Assembly (NCBI RefSeq): GCF_051912485.1
Contig: NZ_CP196822.1
Coordinates: 2,480,001-2,544,000 of the forward strand
Direction of reading: 5' to 3'
DNA: 64,000 bases
Source of the DNA: Nitrobacter sp051912485
GTDB taxonomy: Bacteria > Pseudomonadota > Alphaproteobacteria > Rhizobiales > Xanthobacteraceae
This document shows, piece after piece, positions 1 to 7,617 of this stretch. The notes beneath the pieces were generated by a model. That model made no database searches. It was not told the DNA's origin and was given only the letters and a program-made list of their open reading frames with translations. Numbering within the stretch: the first letter of the stretch is position 1; every line of letters begins with the position of its first letter. The translations under genes and the position numbers were made by a program.

Positions 1-2
1 TC

Positions 3-239
3 GCGCTGGTCACGGGATATTTCCGTTACGCGGCCGGCATCGCGCTGGCGATCTATGCGCTGTGCGTGTGGCCCGCGAATTTCAAGCACGCCATCGACGG
101 CATTGCGATTCCGCATATCGCCAATAGCTGGCTCTATCACGGCCCGCGGCTCGCGTTTCAGCCGGTCATTATGTGGTGGGCACTGTATTGCGCCGAGGTC
201 ATCGACTGGCCGTGGCGGCGCAACCGCAATGGCAGCTAG
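3..239 (+). CDS. DoxX-like membrane protein, C-terminal part (cut by window start)
   Basis: Only the last 78 residues are present; the reading frame is open from the left edge and ends at TAG 237-239. The fragment has two hydrophobic stretches (YFRYAAGIALAIYALCVW, then PVIMWWALYCAEVIDW) separated by a polar loop with NSWLYHGPRLAFQP, and ends in a basic tail (WPWRRNRNGS). This pattern of tryptophans and the basic tail resembles DoxX/DoxD-type small inner-membrane proteins of rhizobia. Function is unknown. The stop codon lies inside the CTAG that begins the palindromic repeat at 236-403, so the repeat may have set the present C-terminus. Confidence 0.6.
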   Translation, partial: ALVTGYFRYAAGIALAIYALCVWPANFKHAIDGIAIPHIANSWLYHGPRLAFQPVIMWWALYCAEVIDWPWRRNRNGS

Positions 240-403
240 TGGGAGAGGATTTGACATTCGCTACCCGGTTTGCAGCGAACGCGAGAAGCGAATGTCAAAT
301 CCAAACTCCACTAGAAACCTATATTTTCTAGTGGTCCTTTGATTCTAACATTTGCAAGAACGCCTGCCGCAATGGGGTGCAAATGTTAGAATCGGACCAC
401 TAG
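236..403. repeat. Two-module palindromic repeat (family R1, complete copy)
   Basis: Two consecutive hairpins, each bounded by CTAG. Module 1 spans 236-314, with arms TTTGACATTCGC (251-262) and GCGAATGTCAAA (288-299) and imperfect outer arms ending in CTAG. Module 2 spans 328-403, with arms around GATTCTAACATTTGCA (341-356) and TGCAAATGTTAGAATC (378-393) and outer arms GTGGTCC/GGACCAC. A more diverged copy lies at 51478-51648 and a single-module copy at 47783-47857. The structure fits a small non-autonomous mobile element. The CTAG termini recall the known CTAG target of IS630, but that link is inference. Confidence 0.75.
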
Positions 404-534
404 TCGCTGCGCTACATAGCGCAGCTATGATGTCGCCGCACAGGGCACGAAAAAAGCCATGGCGAGCGCATCCATCTCTCTTGCGCGTTTCCCGCTCAGG
501 TTGCAGATTAAGACAGGGGTTTGGGGGTTGCGTC

Positions 535-1095
535 TTGCGTGCAATGGCTTGTGTGCTGGTGACGTTGGTGCTGGGCGCGTGCAGCAACCGCGATCCCTAT
601 GTCACATCCGCCAGTGAGGCCCCTTCGGGCAACTGGAAGATCTCGCGCCAGCTCGACAAGGTCACGCAAACCGAACTGCCCAGTGCAAGCGTGCGCGCCA
701 TGGCGTCGAACACCTATGTCGCCAACGCCAGTGGATCGATGCTGCAGATCACATGCTTCGACAAGCAGCCGATCGTGCGTTTTGCATTTGAATTCAAGAT
801 CGGCTCCGACAAGAACACCATTCTCGGCTACCGCTTCGACGACAAGCCCGGGCACGACAGCGTCGCATCCCGCGTATTGACCGGCGAAAACGCGATACTG
901 ATCGACAATCCGGTTGCGGTCGCGGAATTTGTCAATGAACTGTCCGGATCGCAAAAGCTCTATCTTCGTATCCGCTCGCTGACGCTTGGCCGCACCACCG
1001 CCGAATATCCGCTCGACGGATCGGCCGCGGCGGTTCAGGCGGCTTTCGCCGGATGTCCGGTGATGGCCGCACAGACGAAGAAGCACACGTCCTGA
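535..1095 (+). CDS. Putative lipoprotein of unknown function
   Basis: A short hydrophobic leader ends in a lipobox (VLGAC), predicting cleavage and lipidation by the Lgt/Lsp pathway and a periplasmic location. The mature part (about 170 residues) has the look of a small secreted beta-rich protein (GNWKISRQLDK, then FDKQPIVRFAFEFKIGSDKN) and a C-terminal Cys that could pair with CF in the middle. TTG at 535 is preferred because GGGGG lies 7 bases upstream and the leader then gains an arginine; ATG 544 is the alternative. The longer frame back to 352 would read through the R1 repeat and is unlikely. No family recognised with confidence. Confidence 0.6.
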   Translation: MRAMACVLVTLVLGACSNRDPYVTSASEAPSGNWKISRQLDKVTQTELPSASVRAMASNTYVANASGSMLQITCFDKQPIVRFAFEFKIGSDKNTILGYRFDDKPGHDSVASRVLTGENAILIDNPVAVAEFVNELSGSQKLYLRIRSLTLGRTTAEYPLDGSAAAVQAAFAGCPVMAAQTKKHTS

Positions 1096-1236
1096 TCCCT
1101 GAAATCCGCTGAATCGGTTCCGCCGTGCCTCGCTTGCGGTCCCACGCGCGGCCTCCTATGAACACCTGACCTTTCCGTCACGACGCGCACGGCCGGACAA
1201 GCGCGGCAAGCCCCCACGACCATAGGCGCCTTTTTC

Positions 1237-3336
1237 ATGACATCGACACCGACGGCCCCGAGAGCCGAACGCCGACCGCATACTTCCACGCACCACGGCG
1301 TCACGATCACAGATGACTATGCGTGGCTGAAGGACACGAATTGGCAGCAGGTGCTTCGTGAACCGTCGCTACTGGCGCCGGACATCCGCGCCTATCTCGA
1401 GGCCGAGAACGCCTATTCGAATGCCCTGCTCGCGGAGACCGAGCCTCTGCAAAAACAGCTCGTCGCGGAAATGCGCGGCCGCATCAAGGAGGACGATTCC
1501 ACCGTCCCCTCGCCCGACGGACCCTTCGCCTATTTTTCGAAATACCGCGAGGGCGGCCAGCACCGGATGTTCGGGCGGCAGCCGCGCGACGGCGGCGACG
1601 CCCGCTTTCTCATTGATGGCGACGCGCTTGCCGAAGGCAAGCAGTTCTTCCAGCTCGGCGGCACGCGTCATTCTCCGGATCATCGCCTCGAGGCGTGGAG
1701 CGTCGACGATCGCGGTTCGGAATATTTCACAATCCGGATTCGCGACTGGGATAGCGGCGCCGATCTCGCCGACGTCATCGAGGAGACCGATGGCGGCGTG
1801 GTGTGGAGCGCGGACTCCTGCGCGTTCTACTACGTCAAGCTCGACGACAACCATCGCCCGATGCAGGTCTATCGTCACCGGCTCGGCACACCGCGGTCGG
1901 AGGACGTGCTGGTGTATCAGGAGCAGGACGCCGGCTGGTTCACACATATTCATGAGAGCGCCAGCGGCCGCTTCTGCGTGATTGCCGGCGGCGATCATGA
2001 GACCTCCGAGCAGCGGCTGATTGATCTCGCCGAGGCCGAGGCGACACCTCGCCTGATCGCGGTGCGCGAGGAAGGCGTGCAATACTCCGTCGCCGATCGC
2101 GGCAGTGAGCTTTTCATCCTCACCAACGCCGACGGCGCCATCGACTTCAAAGTCATGACGGCGCCGCTGGCGGAGCCCGGACGCGCGAACTGGCGCGACC
2201 TGATTCCCTATCGTCCCGGCACCTACGTGCTCGATCTCGAACTGTATTCCGGCCACATGGTGCGGCTCGAGCGCGCCAACGCGTTGCCGTCGATCGTCAT
2301 CCGCGATCTCGCGAGTGGAGACGAGCACGCCATCGCCTTCGACGAGGCCGCCTATTCGCTCGACACCCATGGCGGCTACGAATTCGACACCACCACCTTG
2401 CGCTTCAGCTATTCGTCGATGACGACGCCGACTGAGGTATTCGATTACGACATGACGAACCGCTCGCGAACTTTACGCAAGCGCCAGGAGATTCCCTCGG
2501 GGCATGATCCTTTGAATTATGTCACCACCCGCATCGTGGCGAAGGCGAACGACGGCGCCGAGGTGCCAGTCTCGATCCTGCATCGCAAGGATTTCGCGCC
2601 GGATGGCCGCGCGCCGCTGCTGCTCTACGGCTACGGCTCCTACGGCCATGCCATGCCGGCGTCGTTCTCGGCCAACCGGCTGTCGCTGGTCGATCGCGGC
2701 TTCGTCTACGCCATCGCGCACATCCGCGGCGGTGCAGACAAAGGGTGGGGCTGGTATCTCGACGGCAAGCGCGAGAAGAAAACCAACAGTTTTGACGATT
2801 TCGCGGCTAGCGGCCGCGCGCTGATCGCGGCGAACTACACGTCTGCAAAGAACATCGTTGGCCACGGTGGCAGCGCCGGCGGCATGCTGATGGGGGCGGT
2901 CGCCAACCGTGCCGGCGAGTTGTTCGCAGGCATCGTCGCGGAGGTGCCGTTCGTCGACGTGCTCAACACCATGCTCGATGACACACTACCGCTGACGCCG
3001 CCGGAATGGCCGGAATGGGGCAACCCGATTGAAAGCGCAAAGGACTTTCACACCATCCTGTCCTATTCGCCCTACGAGAACGTCGCGGCGAAGGACTATC
3101 CAGCGATCCTCGCTTTGGGCGGGCTGACCGATCCGCGCGTCACCTACTGGGAGCCGGCGAAATGGATCGCACGGCTGCGCGCCACCATGACGTCGGGCGG
3201 CCCGGTTCTGCTGCGGACCAACATGGGCGCGGGACACGGCGGCGCCTCCGGCCGCTTCAACCGGCTCGACGAGGTCGCCCTCGCCTATGCCTTCGCACTG
3301 TGGGCGGTGAAGCACGATCAGGCACCGGAAACCTGA
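1237..3336 (+). CDS. ptrB: S9 family prolyl oligopeptidase, protease II (oligopeptidase B)
   Basis: Serine peptidase of the prolyl oligopeptidase family; known members cleave short peptides after basic residues in the cytoplasm. At 699 residues it has the usual length. An N-terminal beta-propeller (about residues 70-410) is followed by an alpha/beta-hydrolase domain. The triad is visible: Ser546 in GHGGSAGG, Asp632 in LTDPRV and His667 in GAGHGG. The family hallmark IRGGADKGWGWYLDGK precedes the nucleophile. No signal peptide. Upstream lies 141 bases without a clear ribosome site. It converges on bfr through a strong bidirectional terminator at 3349-3377. Confidence 0.93.
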   Translation: MTSTPTAPRAERRPHTSTHHGVTITDDYAWLKDTNWQQVLREPSLLAPDIRAYLEAENAYSNALLAETEPLQKQLVAEMRGRIKEDDSTVPSPDGPFAYFSKYREGGQHRMFGRQPRDGGDARFLIDGDALAEGKQFFQLGGTRHSPDHRLEAWSVDDRGSEYFTIRIRDWDSGADLADVIEETDGGVVWSADSCAFYYVKLDDNHRPMQVYRHRLGTPRSEDVLVYQEQDAGWFTHIHESASGRFCVIAGGDHETSEQRLIDLAEAEATPRLIAVREEGVQYSVADRGSELFILTNADGAIDFKVMTAPLAEPGRANWRDLIPYRPGTYVLDLELYSGHMVRLERANALPSIVIRDLASGDEHAIAFDEAAYSLDTHGGYEFDTTTLRFSYSSMTTPTEVFDYDMTNRSRTLRKRQEIPSGHDPLNYVTTRIVAKANDGAEVPVSILHRKDFAPDGRAPLLLYGYGSYGHAMPASFSANRLSLVDRGFVYAIAHIRGGADKGWGWYLDGKREKKTNSFDDFAASGRALIAANYTSAKNIVGHGGSAGGMLMGAVANRAGELFAGIVAEVPFVDVLNTMLDDTLPLTPPEWPEWGNPIESAKDFHTILSYSPYENVAAKDYPAILALGGLTDPRVTYWEPAKWIARLRATMTSGGPVLLRTNMGAGHGGASGRFNRLDEVALAYAFALWAVKHDQAPET

Positions 3337-3348
3337 CGACAGGCACAA

Positions 3349-3377
3349 AAAAGCCGGCGCACAAAGGCGCCGGCTTT
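3349..3377. terminator. Bidirectional intrinsic terminator between ptrB and bfr
   Basis: Perfect 11-base inverted repeat AAAGCCGGCGC / GCGCCGGCTTT with a 6-base loop, preceded by A-run and followed by T-run, so it can stop transcription from both sides. It lies between the convergent stop codons of the protease II and bacterioferritin genes. Confidence 0.85.
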
Positions 3378-3395
3378 GAAATGCACAACGGCCGA

Positions 3396-3878
3396 TCAGT
3401 CGTGATCCATTTTGCCGATGTGCTTCTGCGAATAAAGCTCGACGCCGAGCTTTTTGATAAGATCGATCTGGGTTTCGAGGAAGTCGATATGGCTTTCCTC
3501 ATCCTTCATCAGGCTCTCGAAGATGTCGCGGGTGACGTAATCCTTGGCCGCGTGGCAGTGGGTCGCAGCCTCTTCGTAGAGCGCGCGCGCCGAATATTCC
3601 GCCTTGAGATCGCAATCCATTACCTCGGCGACGTTCTGGCCGATGTGCAGGGGATCAAGCACCTGCATGTTCGGAAAGCCGTCCAGGAAGATGATGCGGT
3701 CGATCAGCTTGTCGGCATGCTCCATTTCCTCGATGGACTCCGCGCGCCATTTCTTGCCGAGATCCTTGATGCCCCAGTTGTCCAGCAGCCGGTAATGCAG
3801 CCAATACTGGCTGACCGCGGTCAGCTCGTGGCGGAGCGCCTTGTTCAGGTATTCGATAACCTTCGGGTCGCCCTTCAT
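3396..3878 (-). CDS. bfr: Bacterioferritin
   Basis: Iron-storage protein that oxidises Fe(II) and forms 24-subunit haem-containing shells in the cytoplasm. The 160-residue length is typical. Ferroxidase residues are in the expected places (Glu18, Glu51, His54, and Glu/His of the SLMKDEESH segment), and Met52, the haem ligand, is present. The start at 3878 is chosen because GGAG stands 7 bases upstream and the protein then begins MKGDPKVIEYLN as in other bacterioferritins. The ferredoxin gene bfd lies upstream on the same strand, and a perfect Irr-type inverted repeat lies 63-81 bases before the start codon. Confidence 0.96.
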   Translation of the reverse strand: MKGDPKVIEYLNKALRHELTAVSQYWLHYRLLDNWGIKDLGKKWRAESIEEMEHADKLIDRIIFLDGFPNMQVLDPLHIGQNVAEVMDCDLKAEYSARALYEEAATHCHAAKDYVTRDIFESLMKDEESHIDFLETQIDLIKKLGVELYSQKHIGKMDHD

Positions 3879-3940
3879 GGAGCAGCTCCTGTTGTTGTGC
3901 GTTGACGCTGGTGGGCCGGGCCATCGCGCCCGCCGATCCA

Positions 3941-3959
3941 ATTTAGAATACTTCTAAAT
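3941..3959. promoter_or_regulatory. Iron control element (Irr-type box) upstream of bfr
   Basis: ATTTAGAA-TAC-TTCTAAAT is a perfect 8-base inverted repeat around a 3-base centre. It matches the published iron control element pattern TTTAGAA-N3-TTCTAAA, which the haem-responsive regulator Irr binds in Bradyrhizobium and relatives. It sits in the bfd-bfr interval, 63-81 bases upstream of the bfr start codon, where it could control bfr separately from bfd. Binding by Irr is inference. Confidence 0.75.
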
Positions 3960-4069
3960 CAGATTCGGCGGCGCGACAACCCCCAAGAAGGATGGCGCAG
4001 CTATCCAACAACGGTGTTAGCCGAGGCGATGGATGGTGCAAAAGGCGTTGGAGGGGATTATCGAAGACG

Positions 4070-4327
4070 TCAGAGAGTGATTTCGGTCTGAATCTGCTCG
4101 ACTTCTGCGTGCATCGCGGAGTGGGGACACCCGTCGCAACATTTTTTGGCGCAGGCGCCGAGCGCTTCCTTGATGATGGTCTTGATGGTTCGGGCACATC
4201 GCCCGCATTCCGCGCTGCATCCGAGACATCCGTAAACCTGCTTGGGCGAACGCCGCAGGTCGTCTGCTGCGGTCACGGCGGAGCGAACGTCGTGATCGGT
4301 CAATACGTTACAAGAACAAACGATCAT
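4070..4327 (-). CDS. bfd: Bacterioferritin-associated ferredoxin with cysteine-rich tail
   Basis: Small [2Fe-2S] protein that, in studied bacteria, reduces the ferric core of bacterioferritin to release iron. The N-terminus MIVCSCNVLTD has the CxC of the BFD-like domain (Cys4, Cys6) and Cys41-x2-Cys44 supplies the second pair; Cys34 and Cys37 are also present. After the usual domain there is a tail with ALGACAKKCCDGCPH (Cys59, 63, 64, 67), which is unusual compared with the roughly 65-residue E. coli protein. ATG 4327 is used so that the protein opens with MIVCSCN; the frame extends only 5 codons further. It is upstream of bfr on the same strand. Confidence 0.9.
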   Translation of the reverse strand: MIVCSCNVLTDHDVRSAVTAADDLRRSPKQVYGCLGCSAECGRCARTIKTIIKEALGACAKKCCDGCPHSAMHAEVEQIQTEITL

Positions 4328-4631
4328 GAAAACGGAACCCACTTACGACACGCGGAGACGGACCGATATTGTTAGACCGTGTCGCGAAACGCAAAGGGAA
4401 AACCGCCAGTTTCAAGCAATTCCAAACTGCGCGGAAGCCGGATGAAACCGCAATCTCGTTGTTTCCGTAACATACTGATATACATAATAAAATATTCACA
4501 TCACCTTCTCCTGATCATGGCAGGATTGAGCCATTCCGTTCATTGATCGTTCAAACCGGGTGTGAAAACTTTGGACGACAGACCGCTCTGCGTATGTGCT
4601 GTCGATTGGGATGCAGAAGGAAGGTGAAGCC
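4328..4631. other. Gene-free interval between divergent bfd and a secreted-protein gene
   Basis: About 300 bases with no convincing reading frame. The centre, around 4455-4500, is distinctly AT-rich for this genome (CATACTGATATACATAATAA) and is a natural place for the divergent promoters. No second iron box was seen here. No hairpin with a T-run was seen. Confidence 0.5.
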
Positions 4632-4970
4632 ATGAAGAGAACATTGATGGCATTGGCGACCATTGCCATGGTCACAGCGGTGGCTGCGCCTCAAGCCGCC
4701 GAAGCGCGCGGTGGTCGGGTCGCAGCCGGCGTCGTTGGCGGGCTGATCGGCGGCGCCATCATCGGCGGCGCATTGGCGGGTCCGGGCTATTATTACGGAC
4801 CAGGCTATTACGGTGCGGGGTACGCAGGCTATTACGGTCGGGGGTATGGACCCGGCTACGGCTACTACGGCGGCCCGGCCTATGTCGCGACGCCAGGCTG
4901 CTACTGGCAGCGCCAGCGCTTCTGGGATGGTTTCGGCTGGCGGCTCCGGCGCGTCCGGGTATGCGGCTGA
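4632..4970 (+). CDS. Secreted glycine/tyrosine-rich protein with FWDG-C motif (paralog 1)
   Basis: A signal peptide (MKRTLMALATIAMVTAVAAPQAAEA) is followed by a glycine-zipper-like stretch (GGLIGGAIIGGAL) and a Gly/Tyr repeat region (GYYYGPGYYGAGYAGYYG). The C-terminus has two cysteines bracketing FWDGFGWRLRRVRVC. The neighbouring gene at 5199 shares the signal peptide, the glycine zipper and this C-terminal block, so the two are tandem paralogs. Likely periplasmic or envelope-associated; function unknown. ATG 4632 has AAGGTGAAG upstream. Small proteins of this type are frequent in Bradyrhizobium relatives. Confidence 0.8.
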   Translation: MKRTLMALATIAMVTAVAAPQAAEARGGRVAAGVVGGLIGGAIIGGALAGPGYYYGPGYYGAGYAGYYGRGYGPGYGYYGGPAYVATPGCYWQRQRFWDGFGWRLRRVRVCG

Positions 4971-5198
4971 TCCGGCGGCGGCCTGATTTATCGAATCAGT
5001 TTCCGGATTATAGTGGTGTTTCCGGAGCGCCGAGCGTGATGGCCTGAAAAAGCCGTTTTTTCGGCCAACTGACTTGCGAACGTTTGATCAGGTTGATGTT
5101 GGGCGCTTCCAGGGAGACAGCCGACTTGAACGACGGCGTTGCAATTTGCCCCTAACCGGCGCCCAACCGTGGCGCTTCCCTTCAGGAGAGTTTCCAAA

Positions 5199-5480
5199 AT
5201 GAAGAAGACAGTTTTCGCCCTCCTCGCGGCCGCGACGGTTGCGGTTGGCTCAGTAGCGACGGCTCCGCAGGCGAATGCCGGCGGCGGCGCGGTGGCGGCC
5301 GGCGTTGCCGGCGGTCTGATCGGCGGCGCCCTCATCGGCGGCGCGATTGCCAACAGCCGCCCGGCCTACGCCGAGCCGGGCCCGGCCTACATCGTCGAAG
5401 AGCCGCCGTGCCACATGGTGCGCGAGAAATTCTGGGACGGATATGGCTGGCGCTTCCGCCGCATCCGGGTTTGCGACTGA
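5199..5480 (+). CDS. Secreted glycine-zipper protein with FWDG-C motif (paralog 2)
   Basis: 93 residues: signal peptide ending near APQANA, then GGGAVAAGVAGGLIGGALIGGAI, a short Pro/Ala linker and a C-terminal block PCHMVREKFWDGYGWRFRRIRVC. It matches the upstream paralog in both the glycine zipper and the C-terminal Cys block but lacks the long Gly/Tyr repeat. ATG 5199 has AGGAGAG 9 bases upstream. The paired cysteines suggest a disulfide in the periplasm. It is followed by an intrinsic terminator. Function unknown. Confidence 0.82.
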   Translation: MKKTVFALLAAATVAVGSVATAPQANAGGGAVAAGVAGGLIGGALIGGAIANSRPAYAEPGPAYIVEEPPCHMVREKFWDGYGWRFRRIRVCD

Positions 5481-5510
5481 TCCATAGGTCCTGACGATCC
5501 GACCCGAGAG

Positions 5511-5534
5511 ACCCGGCTTCACAGCCGGGTTTTT
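5511..5534 (+). terminator. Intrinsic terminator after the small secreted protein gene
   Basis: Perfect 8-base stem ACCCGGCT / AGCCGGGT with a TCAC loop followed directly by TTTT and TC. It begins 31 bases after the stop codon at 5480. Confidence 0.85.
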
Positions 5535-5550
5535 CTTTGGCGGATCTGGC

Positions 5551-5649
5551 ACTTTATTGTTTTGGTGCGTTTTCTTCTCGCGAACCAAATTCATCCTGGA
5601 GCGGGATGCGGGCGGAAAACCGCTACACACTTTCCTCATCCCGCTCTAA
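5551..5649. repeat. Palindromic repeat, family R2-like
   Basis: The block has a GGTGCGTTTTCTTCTCGCGAACC half that matches GACGCGTTTTCTTGACGCGAACC of the copy at 46335-46450. It then has a second hairpin with ends GAGCGGGATG / CATCCCGCTC. The right end GCTCTAA contains the complement of the TAG stop codon of the transglycosylase on the minus strand, so the repeat terminus closes that gene. Confidence 0.55.
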
Positions 5650-6902
5650 TGCGCCGCATTCATCGCGCGCAGCACCGCGTCGCTGGGCCAGCAATCCACT
5701 TTAAGTTTGGCGGACTTCTGGTAAGCGCCGAGTGCTGCGCGCGTCAGCATCCCTGCCTTGCCGTCGATCTTGTCCTTGTACAGGCCGATCCGCGTCAGAT
5801 GGCGCTGCATCGCCTCGACGTCGCGGCTGCGCAACTGCGTCGATGCCGACCATGGCGTCGCGAACGGCAGCGGACTGGTCATGCGGTCGGCGAGATGGCC
5901 GACGAACAACACGTAAAGGTCGGAGAAATTGTATTCCTTGATCACGAAGTAGTTCTTCGTGGTCAGGAACGACGGGCCATAGATACCTTCCGGTTGCAGC
6001 AGCGACGCCGGCTGTGCTCGCTCGTCCGCGGTCAGCTTTTGTCCGCGCACCGGCAAAAACCCTTCGCGCAACCAATCGCCGATCGGCTTCTTCACCTCGG
6101 GCACGCCCTCCGTGCAATCGACGCTCGCTGGCGCGCGCGCCTCGTAGGCCCAGCGCACACCGGGCTGCCAGCCCTTGTTGACGAGCTGCTGCGCGGCCGA
6201 CGCCAGCGCATCCGGCACCGAGGTCCAGATATCCACGCGGCCGTCACCATCGAAATCGACGCCATGTTTGGCGAGCTCGGACGGGAGAAATTGCGTGAGG
6301 CCGGTGGCGCCGCCCCACGACGCGCGGAAATTCTTGCGCGAGACGACTCCGTTCTGCAACAGCAGCAGCCCGTCGATGAATTCGGTGCGATACTGGTCCT
6401 TGCGGCGGCCGACATAAGCCTGCGTCGCCAGCACGCGCATCGCGTCGTAAGGCAGCGTGTAGCGGCCGTAGTCGGTCTCGCGGCCCCAGATCGCAAGAAT
6501 GATGGGCGCGGGAACGCCGAAACGCTTTTCGATCGCGTTCAGTGTCGGCCCGTATTTCTGCATCAGCCGCTGCCCTTCGGCCGCCAACCGGGCGATGCTG
6601 CCCTCTTTGAGGTAGTCCGCCGGCACCTGAACGAATTCCGCCTGCGAAGGCGCACCAGTCGCGGGCCGGCCCGGCAGGATCAGATCGGGCAACTTGTAGT
6701 CAGGTTCGAGCCCCGTCGTCACGGTATCGAAGGTCGCGCGCGAGACACCTGCCTGCTGCGCGTCGGCCCACAGCGAGGTGATGAAACGCGTGAAGCCGGC
6801 GTCCGCGGCATACGCGGGCACTCCGGCTCCAAGTGCGATCGCGAATATCATTACGATCGCAAGCCACGGTCCCCGCAGGATGATCCGGCCGATCGCCATC
6901 AT
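5646..6902 (-). CDS. Lytic murein transglycosylase with C-terminal peptidoglycan-binding domain
   Basis: Cleaves the glycan strand of peptidoglycan with anhydro-muramyl ring formation, in the periplasm. A signal peptide covers about residues 1-33. An MltB-type (SLT_2) domain follows, with catalytic Glu142 in AIWGRETDYG and the typical ASWGGATGLTQFLPSE. The C-terminal PG_binding_1 repeat (RSRDVEAMQRHLTRIGLYKDK, about residues 355-405) anchors it to the wall. The stop of the upstream YqhA-like gene is only 2 bases away, so the pair is translationally coupled. ATG 6902 or the adjacent ATG 6899 is the start; reading further upstream would overlap that gene. Confidence 0.93.
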   Translation of the reverse strand: MMAIGRIILRGPWLAIVMIFAIALGAGVPAYAADAGFTRFITSLWADAQQAGVSRATFDTVTTGLEPDYKLPDLILPGRPATGAPSQAEFVQVPADYLKEGSIARLAAEGQRLMQKYGPTLNAIEKRFGVPAPIILAIWGRETDYGRYTLPYDAMRVLATQAYVGRRKDQYRTEFIDGLLLLQNGVVSRKNFRASWGGATGLTQFLPSELAKHGVDFDGDGRVDIWTSVPDALASAAQQLVNKGWQPGVRWAYEARAPASVDCTEGVPEVKKPIGDWLREGFLPVRGQKLTADERAQPASLLQPEGIYGPSFLTTKNYFVIKEYNFSDLYVLFVGHLADRMTSPLPFATPWSASTQLRSRDVEAMQRHLTRIGLYKDKIDGKAGMLTRAALGAYQKSAKLKVDCWPSDAVLRAMNAAH

Positions 6903-6904
6903 CC

Positions 6905-7495
6905 TTAATGCTCCGTCTGGCCGTGCGCCACGTTCGACGGCACGCTCGAGATGCGATCCGCAAGTGCAATGCCGATCGCCGAAATGATGAATACGGTGTG
7001 GATGATGGTCTGCCACATCACGCCGGTTTCGGTGTAATTCGTAGCGCGCGCCGCGCTGCCGAGGTTTCCGGCTTCGATGAAGGTCCGCAACAGGTGGATC
7101 GAGGAGATGCCGATGATCGCCATTGCGAGCTTGATCTTGAGAACGCTGGCGTTGACATGACTGAGCCACTCCGGCTCATCGGGATGACCTTCGAGATTGA
7201 GCCGCGACACGAAGGTCTCATAGCCACCGACGATGACCATCACCAGCAGATTCGAGATCATCACCACATCGATTAGGCCGAGCACGACCAGCATGATCTG
7301 CTGTTCGCTGAAATCGAAGGAGTGCCCGATAAGATGCCACAGCTCCTTCAGAAACAGGACGACATAGACGCCCTGGGCGATAATCAGACCGATATAGAGC
7401 GGCAGCTGCAGCCAGCGCGAGGAGAAGATCAGCATCGGCAGCGGGCGCAGAGCAACGACCTTCACGGGTCGCGGAGTTTTAGGCGTCGGGGACAT
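6905..7495 (-). CDS. YqhA/UPF0114 family membrane protein
   Basis: 196-residue integral membrane protein of the YqhA (TIGR00645) type. It has an amphipathic start (RPLPMLIFSSRWLQLPLYIGLII), hydrophobic segments (QQIMLVVLGLIDVVMISNLLVMVIVGGYETF; LAMAIIGISSIHLLRTFIEA) and the family block FVSRLNLEGHPDEPEWLSHVNASVLK. The biochemical role is not established. It is coupled to the lytic transglycosylase 2 bases downstream, a pairing that may hint at envelope function. ATG 7495 gives the usual MSPTPKTPRP opening; the frame continues further but without family similarity. Confidence 0.88.
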   Translation of the reverse strand: MSPTPKTPRPVKVVALRPLPMLIFSSRWLQLPLYIGLIIAQGVYVVLFLKELWHLIGHSFDFSEQQIMLVVLGLIDVVMISNLLVMVIVGGYETFVSRLNLEGHPDEPEWLSHVNASVLKIKLAMAIIGISSIHLLRTFIEAGNLGSAARATNYTETGVMWQTIIHTVFIISAIGIALADRISSVPSNVAHGQTEH

Positions 7496-7617
7496 GATGC
7501 GGCCTTGTCGTGACGGGAGAAGCGTTCTAGTCGATTCACCGTGACGGAATCGAGACGGTACGCCGCGGCAAAACGCAGCGCGGGGTCGATTCCAGCACAC
7601 AGCGATTCATTTCCACC

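Noticed and set aside
508..1086. Long minus-strand frame opposite the lipoprotein gene
   Set aside because: Arg-rich shadow translation with no ribosome site; the plus frame has a lipobox and normal composition.
1369..2370. 333-codon minus-strand frame inside the protease II gene
   Set aside because: Exact complement of a well-conserved enzyme; typical mirror frame of a high-GC gene.
5562..6908. 448-codon plus-strand frame opposite the lytic transglycosylase
   Set aside because: His/Arg-rich translation with no motif; the opposite strand has the full enzyme with catalytic Glu.
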